Origin: Aquiflexum gelatinilyticum
Lineage (GTDB): Bacteria > Bacteroidota > Bacteroidia > Cytophagales > Cyclobacteriaceae
DNA: 64,000 bases
Reading direction: 5' to 3'
Assembly: GCF_024741135.1 (NCBI RefSeq)
Contig: NZ_JANSUY010000005.1
Coordinates: forward strand, 62,001 to 126,000
This document shows, piece by piece, positions 35,554-43,896 of the stretch. Within the stretch, counting starts at the first letter, position 1, and each line of letters begins with the position of its first letter. The notes below the pieces were generated by a model. That model ran no database searches. It was not told where the DNA came from and saw only the letters and a program-made list of their open reading frames with translations. The translations under genes were made by a program, and so were the position numbers.

Positions 35554-35930
35554 TTAATTGCTAAATACTTCCTTTCGGCGGCTCATCATCCCCATATAAT
35601 CGGATTGAAATTGGGTTTAAATGGTGTTGCTTGCTATGAATGTCTTTGAGAGCATGACCAGACCAAAAAGGTATGTGTATTTATACTATTTAAGTCCAAA
35701 ATTGAACTTTAAATATTTATATAAGAATTATTTTGATTAAACCATTTGGCTTGATTATAAGCTGATTTAATGAGTGATTTAGATTTTCAACACTCAAATT
35801 AATCACCTAAACAATTAAGAAAATATCTGTGAATTTCATAATTCAAAGGTAGATTGGTATAAAATATTCCATCATTTTATTGCAAAATTTACTATCCCTG
35901 AAAAGTAAGTAAGCCTAAATGCATATAAAT

Positions 35931-36461
35931 ATGGAAACTCAAACTGAAAATCCCCCCCAAAATCCCATCCCCTCAGGATCGGTATATGGCGTGTTCAAAA
36001 ACCATAAAGATTCAAAAGAAACCATTTCTTTGATTCTGGATCGGGGTTATGAACTTGATGAAATCGAAGTCAATCCTCCTGATATGGGATATATCATACC
36101 AACCCCCACTTCAAATCACCATCCATCAGGAGATGAATTCATGAAAGAAGCAATCAAAAGCCTTAAAATTGGGTTAATTATTGGTTTTGTTCTCTCTGCT
36201 GTTTCAGTTGGATTATACTTTCTCATCAATGGAGATTTTGAAGATGGTATTTCGCTTTTTACCATTAATTCTGCTATTATCGTGGGAACCATATGGGGAG
36301 GTATGATGGGATTTTTTGTGGGACCACATTTACCATCCCCTATTTGGAGTCTTTTTTATTCATCACCAAAAGAAAATAATGTCACTGTAAACTTTCAGGC
36401 CCATAATATGGTGGACGTTATTTATTTCGCAGAAAAAGGAAGGCTTAAAGTTGCCCAATAG
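35931..36461 (+). CDS. Hypothetical membrane protein with stress-protein-like N terminus
   Basis: 176 aa from METQTENPPQNP (ATG 12 bp upstream is possible). Residues 20-50 (YGVFKNHKDSKETISLILD) look like the general-stress domain that senses or binds via a ferredoxin-like fold in YflT-type proteins. A pair of membrane helices follows (about 83-105 and 117-140), the second Gly-rich (GTIWGGMMGFFVG), as in glycine-zipper proteins. Function is unknown. Confidence 0.65.
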   Translation: METQTENPPQNPIPSGSVYGVFKNHKDSKETISLILDRGYELDEIEVNPPDMGYIIPTPTSNHHPSGDEFMKEAIKSLKIGLIIGFVLSAVSVGLYFLINGDFEDGISLFTINSAIIVGTIWGGMMGFFVGPHLPSPIWSLFYSSPKENNVTVNFQAHNMVDVIYFAEKGRLKVAQ

Positions 36462-36577
36462 GATCAAAAGAAGCTTTTTGTTTGTTAGATAGCTTGAAAT
36501 AAATTTTTGGCATTTAGAATAATTGTCTTTTAGGATTTTGATGAGATAGCTCGATTTATTGGAATTCAATTACCAAT

Positions 36578-37258
36578 CTATTGAATCACAAAAAACTCAA
36601 TCCAAATCCCGAGCATTACATGCCAAATCAGGTACAATCCCATACGACATAGTAAAGAATATAACCATCCCATTTTCCTGAAAAAATAAATTTGGAGGAA
36701 ATTGAACGCAAATCCTGAAACAAAGGCATACACCACAAACCATAAAGGATCAGATGGCAATTGTGAAATCGGTTCCCAGATCGAAAGCAAAAAAATCATC
36801 AGGAAAGTCATGTACTTTTTCAGATTTCCTCGGAGATATTTCTCAAAAATCAAAAGGAAAACGGTCAGAGGAATGAGTTTATAGAACAATTCCATATACA
36901 AACCTCCTGCGAAGTACAGAAAAACAGAATAAGGAAAAGGTTGGGTATAGGGAGGCAGTGTTTGATGTGGTTCGTTTCTTAAAATGAATTCGATCACCAA
37001 GACGTCCAACAATGCAAAACAGATTCCTACCAAAAAAGGGATAAACCATTTTTTCATATCTCCGGCTTTTCCAAAAATATCAGGCAATCCCGCTTCCTTT
37101 TGGAAATTTGCCAACACCCAACCGATGGCAAGCCAAAGGAAATCCATCCATCCGACCACCCGGATGAAGCGCTCACCGTCTTCCATTTCCAAGCCATAAA
37201 ACTTTGTAGCCAACAGGGCCAATGCAAATCCAATAAATAGGAAATTAATCTTTTTCAT
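36578..37258 (-). CDS. Polytopic membrane protein, distantly CPBP-like
   Basis: 226 aa from ATG 37258, with six or seven membrane helices. MELFYKLIPLTVFL and the final RMGLYLIWHVMLGIWIE recall CPBP-type intramembrane proteases, but the paired Glu motif EExxxR is absent (only MELFYK), so enzymatic activity is doubtful. It lies 3 bp behind the NmrA-like gene and is co-transcribed with it. Confidence 0.6.
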   Translation of the reverse strand: MKKINFLFIGFALALLATKFYGLEMEDGERFIRVVGWMDFLWLAIGWVLANFQKEAGLPDIFGKAGDMKKWFIPFLVGICFALLDVLVIEFILRNEPHQTLPPYTQPFPYSVFLYFAGGLYMELFYKLIPLTVFLLIFEKYLRGNLKKYMTFLMIFLLSIWEPISQLPSDPLWFVVYAFVSGFAFNFLQIYFFRKMGWLYSLLCRMGLYLIWHVMLGIWIEFFVIQ

Positions 37259-37261
37259 CAC

Positions 37262-37918
37262 CTATGAATATATGGTAGGGACTTTTTGGAAGTAATCCGA
37301 ATGCTCCAAAATATCAATCAAAAAACCGGCAGTATCCTTTCGGGAAATGGTCAATGAGGGTTTTTGTTCATTGCCAAAAATCACTTTGACGGGCTTGGGA
37401 ATCTGACTGTTGGTCAGTCCGACCGGTCTGACTATGGTCCAGTCCAAACCTGAATTTTTGACCAAGGCTTCCTGCCGTTCGTGTTCAAGGTAAGCTACAG
37501 ACAGCTTGCTGTTGTCTATCAGCCAGGCAAACCAAGAAGGAATAAATGGCCTGCTGTCACCTACTCCCCATGCTGAAGTAAAAATCAGCCTGCTGAGTTT
37601 ATGGTCCTGACATACATTGATAAGGCTTTTCATCGTCATCGAAAGGAAATCTTCAGGTGTCCTTAATGAAGCCCATGGAAAATCCGAGTTCCTTGAAATA
37701 TTCAGACAACTGATTACTGCCTGACAGTTTTCAATGGCAAAGTCCAGGTCCTTTGGTATCCTGGTATCTCCTTCAAAAACCCGGAGTCTTTCATGTTCAA
37801 GGGTGATTTTCTTACCATCCCTCACCAAGACATTGGCATGGTATCCCCGGTCTAATGCTTGCTGTAGTAATTCTTTGCCAGTGCGGCCGGTTGCTCCGAG
37901 TATTAAAATTTTTTTCAT
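37262..37918 (-). CDS. NAD(P)-binding NmrA/SDR-like protein
   Basis: 218 aa from MKKILILGATGRTGKELL. A start 96 bp upstream adds a non-family segment and is rejected. The N-terminal GATGRTG loop binds NAD(P). VFEGDTRIPKDLDFAIENCQAVISCL is the typical second part of the Rossmann fold, and WTIVRPVGLTN lies near the substrate side. It resembles atypical SDRs such as biliverdin reductase B-like or NmrA proteins. Substrate is unknown. Confidence 0.85.
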   Translation of the reverse strand: MKKILILGATGRTGKELLQQALDRGYHANVLVRDGKKITLEHERLRVFEGDTRIPKDLDFAIENCQAVISCLNISRNSDFPWASLRTPEDFLSMTMKSLINVCQDHKLSRLIFTSAWGVGDSRPFIPSWFAWLIDNSKLSVAYLEHERQEALVKNSGLDWTIVRPVGLTNSQIPKPVKVIFGNEQKPSLTISRKDTAGFLIDILEHSDYFQKVPTIYS

Positions 37919-38150
37919 CAGTATTGAAAAATTAGCTGGATGTTTTCTAAAGACTAGATTCAATTTCTTCGAAAAAAGTTGCAGGGGGTCAGGAGTATTT
38001 TTCCATAAATTCACGATTAATTTCTGACTTTACCGGATTAATCAGGTTAAAAAAAATTGAGGTATTCGTAGAATCATTTGATATTCAACAAATACATCGA
38101 TTTTGAATGTCGAAGATAAACCTGTCCAAGGATTAATTTGGTTCTGAAGC

Positions 38151-39587
38151 CTAAGGTTTGACAGTTTCGCTTGTGGCTTTTGACTTTCTGATCAATTCCA
38201 GAGAAAAATCCCGAACAAGATCTACCCCGTTTTTGAAATTTTCCGCATGGGTTTCGATGGTATAATCAGGGAGGATTCCCCTATCCTTCGGATTGTTTTC
38301 TGCCAAACCGGCCATATGGAAGCCAAGCAAAGGAATACCCAAATTGATCTTGGAATGAGGTAAGGTCACAATGCTGAAAAATCCGCTTGTATTCATCGCA
38401 TAGCCCCCTGCTGTTTCTGTGCCAATAATTGCACCTCTTTTTTCGGATTTGAACCTCGATGCAAATTCGGTGGTCACAGAAAAACTCTGCCCGTCCAATA
38501 AAAGATACACATTTCCCTGGAAGGCATTTTTATTAGGTTTTTGTTTTTTCAATCCCTTTTGGAGAGTGAATTCACGACCATACTCACCGTTTTTATTAAA
38601 CAGAGAAGCCATTTTGAACAAAAAGGAGGTATTTGTCTCAAAATCCAATTTCTCTTTCTTCTTCACCGAAATGCGATCATAATAGCTGAAGGGTGATTCT
38701 GCGAGGTATTTGTACAGTTCTATTCCCCAACTTTCATTCCCCCCTTCATTGCCTCTGAGGTCTATGACCAGATCGCTGATGTTGTTTTCCTTGATCTGTT
38801 CAAAACTCGCTTTCAAGAACTTTTTGAAATCCGGTTCAATTGGATAAGCATAAAACCTATCAATATCCAACCAAGCTGTATTTGCCTCCAAGATTTCCAA
38901 CCTGAAAGGAACTCCATGTTCTTTAAATTTAGATGATTGGTAGGCTTTAATCTGATGGTGCGAGACTCCTTCAAAAGTCAAATTCAGGGTTTTGCCATCC
39001 CGCAATACCTCAACATCATAAGTTGGTTTTGTTCCAAAATGGGTTGAAAAGATCCCGGGAAAGGCATGATTGAGTTGGTAATACTTTCCGGCTTGCGAAA
39101 ATCCATCACCAAAGCTCAACTTAGGCAGAAGACTTTTGATGATTTCCCCCATTTTTTCCCCATTGATACTGATGACTTCTGCCGTAACCGGAACCTCATT
39201 TCCATCAAAATGGCTAATTACGAAGGCCTTGTCATTTTCAAAATGTAATTGTAAGGGAAAAAGGTCATCATCAAAGAATGGATAATACATATCCTGACCA
39301 GCCACAATCCATTTGGTATGCCCGCAGTGAAGCGCAGCGATAATTGGAGTCATTTTCAGGTAAAATTCCCTGACCGACATATCCCGGTCCAAGTCGGATT
39401 TGACCTGCTCAAACAAGGACTCAAATTCTTCTGCTGAGGTGTAGCGGTACATCTCCGGATGTTTGGCTTCCAAAGCTTTTTTAAAAATTTCGACGTCCGA
39501 TTTCATCTGGGCAGGTTGTAATGTCTGACCAAAAAGAAGTCCGACGTAACCGAAAAGAAAAAACATCAAAAAAAGATTCTTTTTCAT
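38151..39587 (-). CDS. Exported S41-family peptidase
   Basis: 478 aa with a Sec signal peptide ending at LLFGQ (about residue 20). An N-terminal helical region carries ALHCGHTKW. The S41 catalytic core contains VIDLRGNEGGNES, then LLLDGQSFSVTTEFASRFK with the probable nucleophile Ser, and IIGTETAGGYAMN. A small PDZ-like part (VISINGEKMGEIIKSLLP) lies between. It is likely a periplasmic serine protease of the tail-specific type, related to proteins often annotated near tricorn-like peptidases. Target is unknown. Confidence 0.88.
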   Translation of the reverse strand: MKKNLFLMFFLFGYVGLLFGQTLQPAQMKSDVEIFKKALEAKHPEMYRYTSAEEFESLFEQVKSDLDRDMSVREFYLKMTPIIAALHCGHTKWIVAGQDMYYPFFDDDLFPLQLHFENDKAFVISHFDGNEVPVTAEVISINGEKMGEIIKSLLPKLSFGDGFSQAGKYYQLNHAFPGIFSTHFGTKPTYDVEVLRDGKTLNLTFEGVSHHQIKAYQSSKFKEHGVPFRLEILEANTAWLDIDRFYAYPIEPDFKKFLKASFEQIKENNISDLVIDLRGNEGGNESWGIELYKYLAESPFSYYDRISVKKKEKLDFETNTSFLFKMASLFNKNGEYGREFTLQKGLKKQKPNKNAFQGNVYLLLDGQSFSVTTEFASRFKSEKRGAIIGTETAGGYAMNTSGFFSIVTLPHSKINLGIPLLGFHMAGLAENNPKDRGILPDYTIETHAENFKNGVDLVRDFSLELIRKSKATSETVKP

Positions 39588-39986
39588 ATTTATAGTGGTT
39601 TAGCTTGGCTTAGTTTGGGTAAATGTCTTTTGCAAAACAGATTTTGGATTGTACAGATCTAAAAAAGGCTAAACTGACAGAATTATCCTGACTCCTTTGA
39701 ATCGGCAGAAAGAAAATTCTCAAACTCCATTTATGCCATCGCATCAATAAGTAAAACCTTTTGATTTTGATCTGTCATCTGCATTCCTATAAGAGCATTT
39801 TCAGATTAGATGAAATCGGGTTAGAAAAAGTTGCATTGATATCGGGAGATTTTTAAAAAAAAAAAGTAAGGACCAAATCAAACAAGAATAAAGGCAATAG
39901 AATCAAAACCAGATCAAATCAATTGCATTTCCAGTTTCCAATCTACCCTTCATCCGTTTTTTACAAAATCACCACACTATTTACGC
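39588..39986. other. Spacer without recognised features
   Basis: 399 bp, A/T-rich, with a run of eleven A near 39857. I see no gene, RNA or convincing terminator in it. Confidence 0.5.
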
Positions 39987-40409
39987 TCAAATAACTTTGG
40001 TTATGGTGATGTCAGCGCGGTAATCTTTTTCTTTGATTTGCATGGAAATCTCAGGATAGGGAGTCAATCTGTTGAGTTTTATGGAATATCCCAATACCTC
40101 TTTTTCATTTTCACTTCCTTGCATAGATGCATTTGTGTCCAAAGTGAACTCCGTTTCCTCATCACCATTTCTAAAAATAAACACCACTTCTGCATTCCCA
40201 GCCCATACACAGTTGGCGTTGGAAGGACACCTTGAATCATTTTCCACCCGCACCAAAGTGATGGAAAGCTGACCGGGACAATCCTGATTTATTTCTCCTG
40301 CTTTTACAACGAAAGGGGTTCCCAAGGTAAAGTCTTCACAATTGAATTTTTCATCACAACTGAAAGTGAGAAATAATCCCAAAATGAGTATTAAGAAATT
40401 GCGTTGCAT
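39987..40409 (-). CDS. Small lipoprotein, function unknown
   Basis: 140 aa. The lipoprotein signal MQRNFLILILGLFLTFSC places the lipidated Cys at residue 18. The mature domain is beta-rich with a conserved-looking cysteine pair in DSRCPSNANCVWAGNAEV, a pattern I associate with small Bacteroidota lipoproteins. No function is known. Confidence 0.75.
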   Translation of the reverse strand: MQRNFLILILGLFLTFSCDEKFNCEDFTLGTPFVVKAGEINQDCPGQLSITLVRVENDSRCPSNANCVWAGNAEVVFIFRNGDEETEFTLDTNASMQGSENEKEVLGYSIKLNRLTPYPEISMQIKEKDYRADITITKVI

Positions 40410-40481
40410 TAAATTTTTGAAGTTGAGTTCTAATTGTTAGACGGTATATATGTCCATTTTGTCCCAATTTCAAAAAAGATG

Positions 40482-41813
40482 CTAATCCAATGCCAAAACT
40501 CCCAATTGGTAGTTTAATATCACTTCCTGAAAGTATAACGTGTACAAAGCTTGGGCATAGTCAGATTGCCCAGTCACTAGCTGTTGATTAGCAGTAGCAA
40601 GGTCTACAAAGTTGCTGACACCAAGCCTAAACCTCTCGGAAATTGCAGTCTGTGCTTCCACAGCAGCAGCAAGTTGCAATTTTGTAGCTTCCTCCCTTTT
40701 GATACTCGCTTTGTAATTTTCATAAGCCAGTTTGATCTCTTGGGATATTCTTCTTTCCAAGGCTGTTTTCTCCAACTGTTGGTTGTGGTACTGCACCTTT
40801 CCTCGGGTTACGGTGAGCTTGTTGTTGAAATTATTGAAGATGGGAATGTTCAGGGATACACCTATGGTCTGCTGTGGGTACACCTGCCAGAGCTGTTCAG
40901 AAATGGTTCTTTCATCAAGAGAAGTAAAAAAAGTACTGTAATTGAAGAAAGCATTGATTTGGGGATACATGAATGATCTGGAAACGGCAAGTAGTTTTTT
41001 GTTGCCTGATTCCAACAATTGCTGCTGCTTGAAGTCCTTGCGGTTTTCCAAAGCTATTTTATACAATTCATCCACGGACATGGACAAATACTCACTTTTT
41101 CCGGGATTTAGACTGACAGCCTCGAGTTCAGGAATGACATTGGGTTCCAACTGCAAGGTTTCAGCCAAAGTCCAGGCATCTGTTTCCCATTGGACCTTGG
41201 CATTCAATGCCACCGTTTCCAACCTTGCCACCTCGGATTGCTGGTTGTATTGGTCAGAAAGTGTCCTCAATCCTGCCTCCACAAATCCTTCAATCTGCTC
41301 CAACTGTTTCTTTTGGTTTTCAAGGTTTTCCAAAGCAATCCTATAAAGTTCCTTATCTAGCAACACTTGCAAGTATTGCCGGCCGATATTGAACATGACT
41401 TCCTGTGCCGCTCTTTGCAGGCTGTTTTCCCCGGCTTCCTCAAAAAACCTCGTAGCCTGTGTGTTATTAATCCTTCGCCCGCCATTGTAAACCGGCATGG
41501 CGGTATTCAAATTAGAAGTGATGATGTTATTGGAAATATTGGTCACAATCAATTGGTCTTCCACCTGTTGGTATTGTTGGCCACTTTGCCTAAATCCACT
41601 GTTATTGATGTTCAGGTTGGGCAAATGGGCCAATTGTGCCGCCTGCTTTTCCCTTTTCAAAACCTCCTGCTGGTTTTCGAGCTGTCTGTAATTGAGGTTT
41701 TGTTGTAGACCAATTTCCACAGCCTCACGGAAATTAAGTCTCAAGGTATCCTGGGCGTTCAATTTTGAAATGAAAGCCATCAAAATCAAAGCGGTGATAA
41801 GTATCTTATTCAT
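40482..41813 (-). CDS. TolC-family outer-membrane efflux protein
   Basis: 443 aa with a signal peptide ending near LNAQ (residue 21). Two OEP repeats of long amphipathic helices are visible, with typical VEIGLQQNLNYRQLENQQ at the start and SERFRLGVSNFVDLATANQ in the second half. It begins 2 bp after the ABC ATPase gene, so the two form one operon. It supplies the outer-membrane duct for that exporter. Confidence 0.92.
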   Translation of the reverse strand: MNKILITALILMAFISKLNAQDTLRLNFREAVEIGLQQNLNYRQLENQQEVLKREKQAAQLAHLPNLNINNSGFRQSGQQYQQVEDQLIVTNISNNIITSNLNTAMPVYNGGRRINNTQATRFFEEAGENSLQRAAQEVMFNIGRQYLQVLLDKELYRIALENLENQKKQLEQIEGFVEAGLRTLSDQYNQQSEVARLETVALNAKVQWETDAWTLAETLQLEPNVIPELEAVSLNPGKSEYLSMSVDELYKIALENRKDFKQQQLLESGNKKLLAVSRSFMYPQINAFFNYSTFFTSLDERTISEQLWQVYPQQTIGVSLNIPIFNNFNNKLTVTRGKVQYHNQQLEKTALERRISQEIKLAYENYKASIKREEATKLQLAAAVEAQTAISERFRLGVSNFVDLATANQQLVTGQSDYAQALYTLYFQEVILNYQLGVLALD

Positions 41814-41815
41814 AA

Positions 41816-42490
41816 TTATATGGCAATGTCTTTGTCAATTTTTCCATCCAACATCTCAATCAACCTTGTCCCATAATCCGCATTTTCACGGGCGTGGGTA
41901 GCTTGGATGATCGTAGTTCCTTCTTTGTTGAGTTCTTTAAATACTTCCATGATTTCCTTTGCCTGTGCAGAATGGAGGTTTCCTGTCGGTTCATCTGCCA
42001 ACAATACCCTTGGTCTTCCTGCTATCGCCCTTGCTATTCCGACCAACTGCTGCTGTCCGCCTGAAAGCTGTTCCGGGAAAAGGTCTTTTTTGGCCACCAT
42101 ATTGAACCTGTCCAAAAGGTTGGCAATGATGCTTTTCCTTTCACTTCCAGAAACATTCCGGTAAAGCAAAGGGGTTTCGATGTTTTCATACACCGTGAGT
42201 TCGTCTATGAGGTGATATGCCTGAAAAATATACCCAAACTCAGATTTATGTAGTGAAGACCTTTCCTTGGATTTCATGTCATTGATCGACCTTCCATCAA
42301 AGGAGTATTTGCCTTCATAATCCTCATCCAACAATCCTATAATATTGAGCAAAGTCGATTTTCCGACTCCGGAAGGTCCCATCAGGGTGAGAAATTCTCC
42401 TTGCTCGATGGTGAGGTCAATTCCTTTCAATATAAATACCCGCTGAAACCGCGATTCGATGAATTTGTCAATTTGGTTAAGCTGAATCAT
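41816..42490 (-). CDS. ABC-transporter ATPase of the LolD/MacB type
   Basis: 224 aa from MIQLNQIDKFIESRFQ. The frame continues 69 codons upstream, but that part is translated repeat DNA. Walker A is GPSGVGKST (residues 38-46), the Q-loop lies at FGYIFQAYHLI, the signature is LSGGQQQLVGIARA and Walker B is VLLADEPT. This is the subgroup that powers FtsX/MacB-type permeases moving lipoproteins, peptides or drugs to TolC. The nearest permease is at 43897-46293, separated by an opposite-strand gene. Confidence 0.93.
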   Translation of the reverse strand: MIQLNQIDKFIESRFQRVFILKGIDLTIEQGEFLTLMGPSGVGKSTLLNIIGLLDEDYEGKYSFDGRSINDMKSKERSSLHKSEFGYIFQAYHLIDELTVYENIETPLLYRNVSGSERKSIIANLLDRFNMVAKKDLFPEQLSGGQQQLVGIARAIAGRPRVLLADEPTGNLHSAQAKEIMEVFKELNKEGTTIIQATHARENADYGTRLIEMLDGKIDKDIAI

Positions 42491-43004
42491 TATTTGGACA
42501 TAAGATGTGAGACACAAGACTGAATTGGTTGTAATGAATGGAATTTGCTCCAAACTTTGAACATTTCCACTTATCCCAATCCTATGCCATAAAAAAAGCC
42601 CATTATTGTTCGAATAAGGGCGTTTTTTGAAGAAATTCGGTTTGAAGGATCGAACATTTTTGTTCGCTGACGGACGATAAGGTGTCTTCTCCCTCAACCA
42701 GGGATATAAGGGAGGGAATATTAAAACACTAAAGAAACAATGAAAACAAAGGATATCAGCCTTTGCGCCCTTTGGGAAACCTTAGTGCCCATTGCGGTTA
42801 GATAAATATTTTCACCGTTCCCTCTGTGATCTCATTGGTAAAGTAATCAATCCCTCTCTGTGCTCACTGTGAGCTCAGTGGTAAATATCTTTCAACTGCG
42901 CCCTTTACGAAACCTTTGTGGCCATTGCGGTTAAAAAAACGATTTATGAGATATTCCCTTACATCTCCAACAATACCACCTAACTTATACCAAAGTCAAA
43001 AATC
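42491..43004. repeat. Spacer with degenerate dispersed repeats
   Basis: Directly upstream of the ATPase start are three heptamers (TAAGATG, TGAGACA, CAAGACT). Further on, two imperfect copies share a TGCGCCCTTT core and end CCATTGCGGTTA, one at about 42758-42806 and one at about 42896-42935. A relative (GCGTCTTTGCGAG) occurs near 43757. These look like an intergenic repeat family. No gene is seen. Confidence 0.55.
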
Positions 43005-43679
43005 ATGAAATTTCAGATTAAAATTACATCCTTCAAAACATTGGATCAGGTCAAGGATTATTATTCCGCAGCAGATTATATCCAACTTTTAGATCTTTTC
43101 GGTTTCCCTGATGCCGAAAGTGCAGAAGAAGATTCTCTCAGGGAATTGTTAATGATGGCCATTACTGATTATGAACCCAATGAAGCTGCAGCCATAGTCC
43201 TGACCTACAAATTAAGCGGGGACTTGTCCAAAGGTCAAATCGAACAGATATCCAACGACATGCTCTTAGACAAGATCGCTGAGGAATATCCCGAAATCAG
43301 TCTGCATGCCACCCTTTTCCATGTCAACCAACTCCTCCACAAGGCCTTCAACGGCAGATTCCCCAACACCAAAGCCAGTCAGTATGAATGTACCCTGACC
43401 CCGCTTGACAAAACTACGAAGATGGAAATGACCAAAGAAGGCATGCTCAAGTTATTGGATGCAGGCCTTTCAGACAGCAACTTGATCAAAAGACTCTTTG
43501 GAGATAAAATGACAGGAAATGCTCCTTTTCCTGAAGCCGAATCAATTCTGTGGGACATGCAGACTACAGACGGAAAAAACTTCAAAGTCCTGACATCAGA
43601 ATATTGGTTGTGTCAAGATGATTGGATAGCGGATGAATTTGAAGGAGATTATAAGCAAAGGGATGAAGAGGAGGATTGA
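43005..43679 (+). CDS. Hypothetical cytoplasmic protein
   Basis: 224 aa, acidic, with no signal or membrane segment. Conspicuous parts are FKTLDQVKDYYSAADYIQLL near the N terminus, YEPNEAAAIVLTYKLS in the middle and WLCQDDWIADEFEGDY at the acidic end. No family is recognised. It lies on the opposite strand between an ABC ATPase and an FtsX permease and is flanked by repeats, so it may have been inserted there (inference). Confidence 0.7.
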   Translation: MKFQIKITSFKTLDQVKDYYSAADYIQLLDLFGFPDAESAEEDSLRELLMMAITDYEPNEAAAIVLTYKLSGDLSKGQIEQISNDMLLDKIAEEYPEISLHATLFHVNQLLHKAFNGRFPNTKASQYECTLTPLDKTTKMEMTKEGMLKLLDAGLSDSNLIKRLFGDKMTGNAPFPEAESILWDMQTTDGKNFKVLTSEYWLCQDDWIADEFEGDYKQRDEEED

Positions 43680-43896
43680 ATTCCCCTTCAGCCCATTCAT
43701 ACTTCATAATAAAATTCAGAATTTTTAAATTTTATTCTCTTCCTTTTTTGCGCTTTAGCGTCTTTGCGAGATTTATTTTTTTTTGATTTCTCTCTACGTT
43801 CGAAATGACAGGACGATGTGTATTCTGCCTTGTGTATTTTGTACCATTCAGCAGAACCAAACCATTCTTCATTCAGAATTTATCATTCAAAATTCC

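Larger units (their letters stand above)
34971..35918. other. 948-bp gene-poor A/T-rich spacer with small ORFs
   Basis: No gene of normal size. A 36-aa frame starting MEQQYHPVGNF lies at 35092-35202 on the + strand and may be chance. Two coding-like mini-ORFs on the minus strand at 35344-35553 are listed separately. No RNA, repeat or terminator was recognised in the rest. Confidence 0.6.

Noticed and set aside
42491-42697. 69-residue extension of the ABC ATPase
   Set aside because: It covers repeat-like spacer and does not resemble any ATPase N terminus. MIQLNQIDKF is the normal start.
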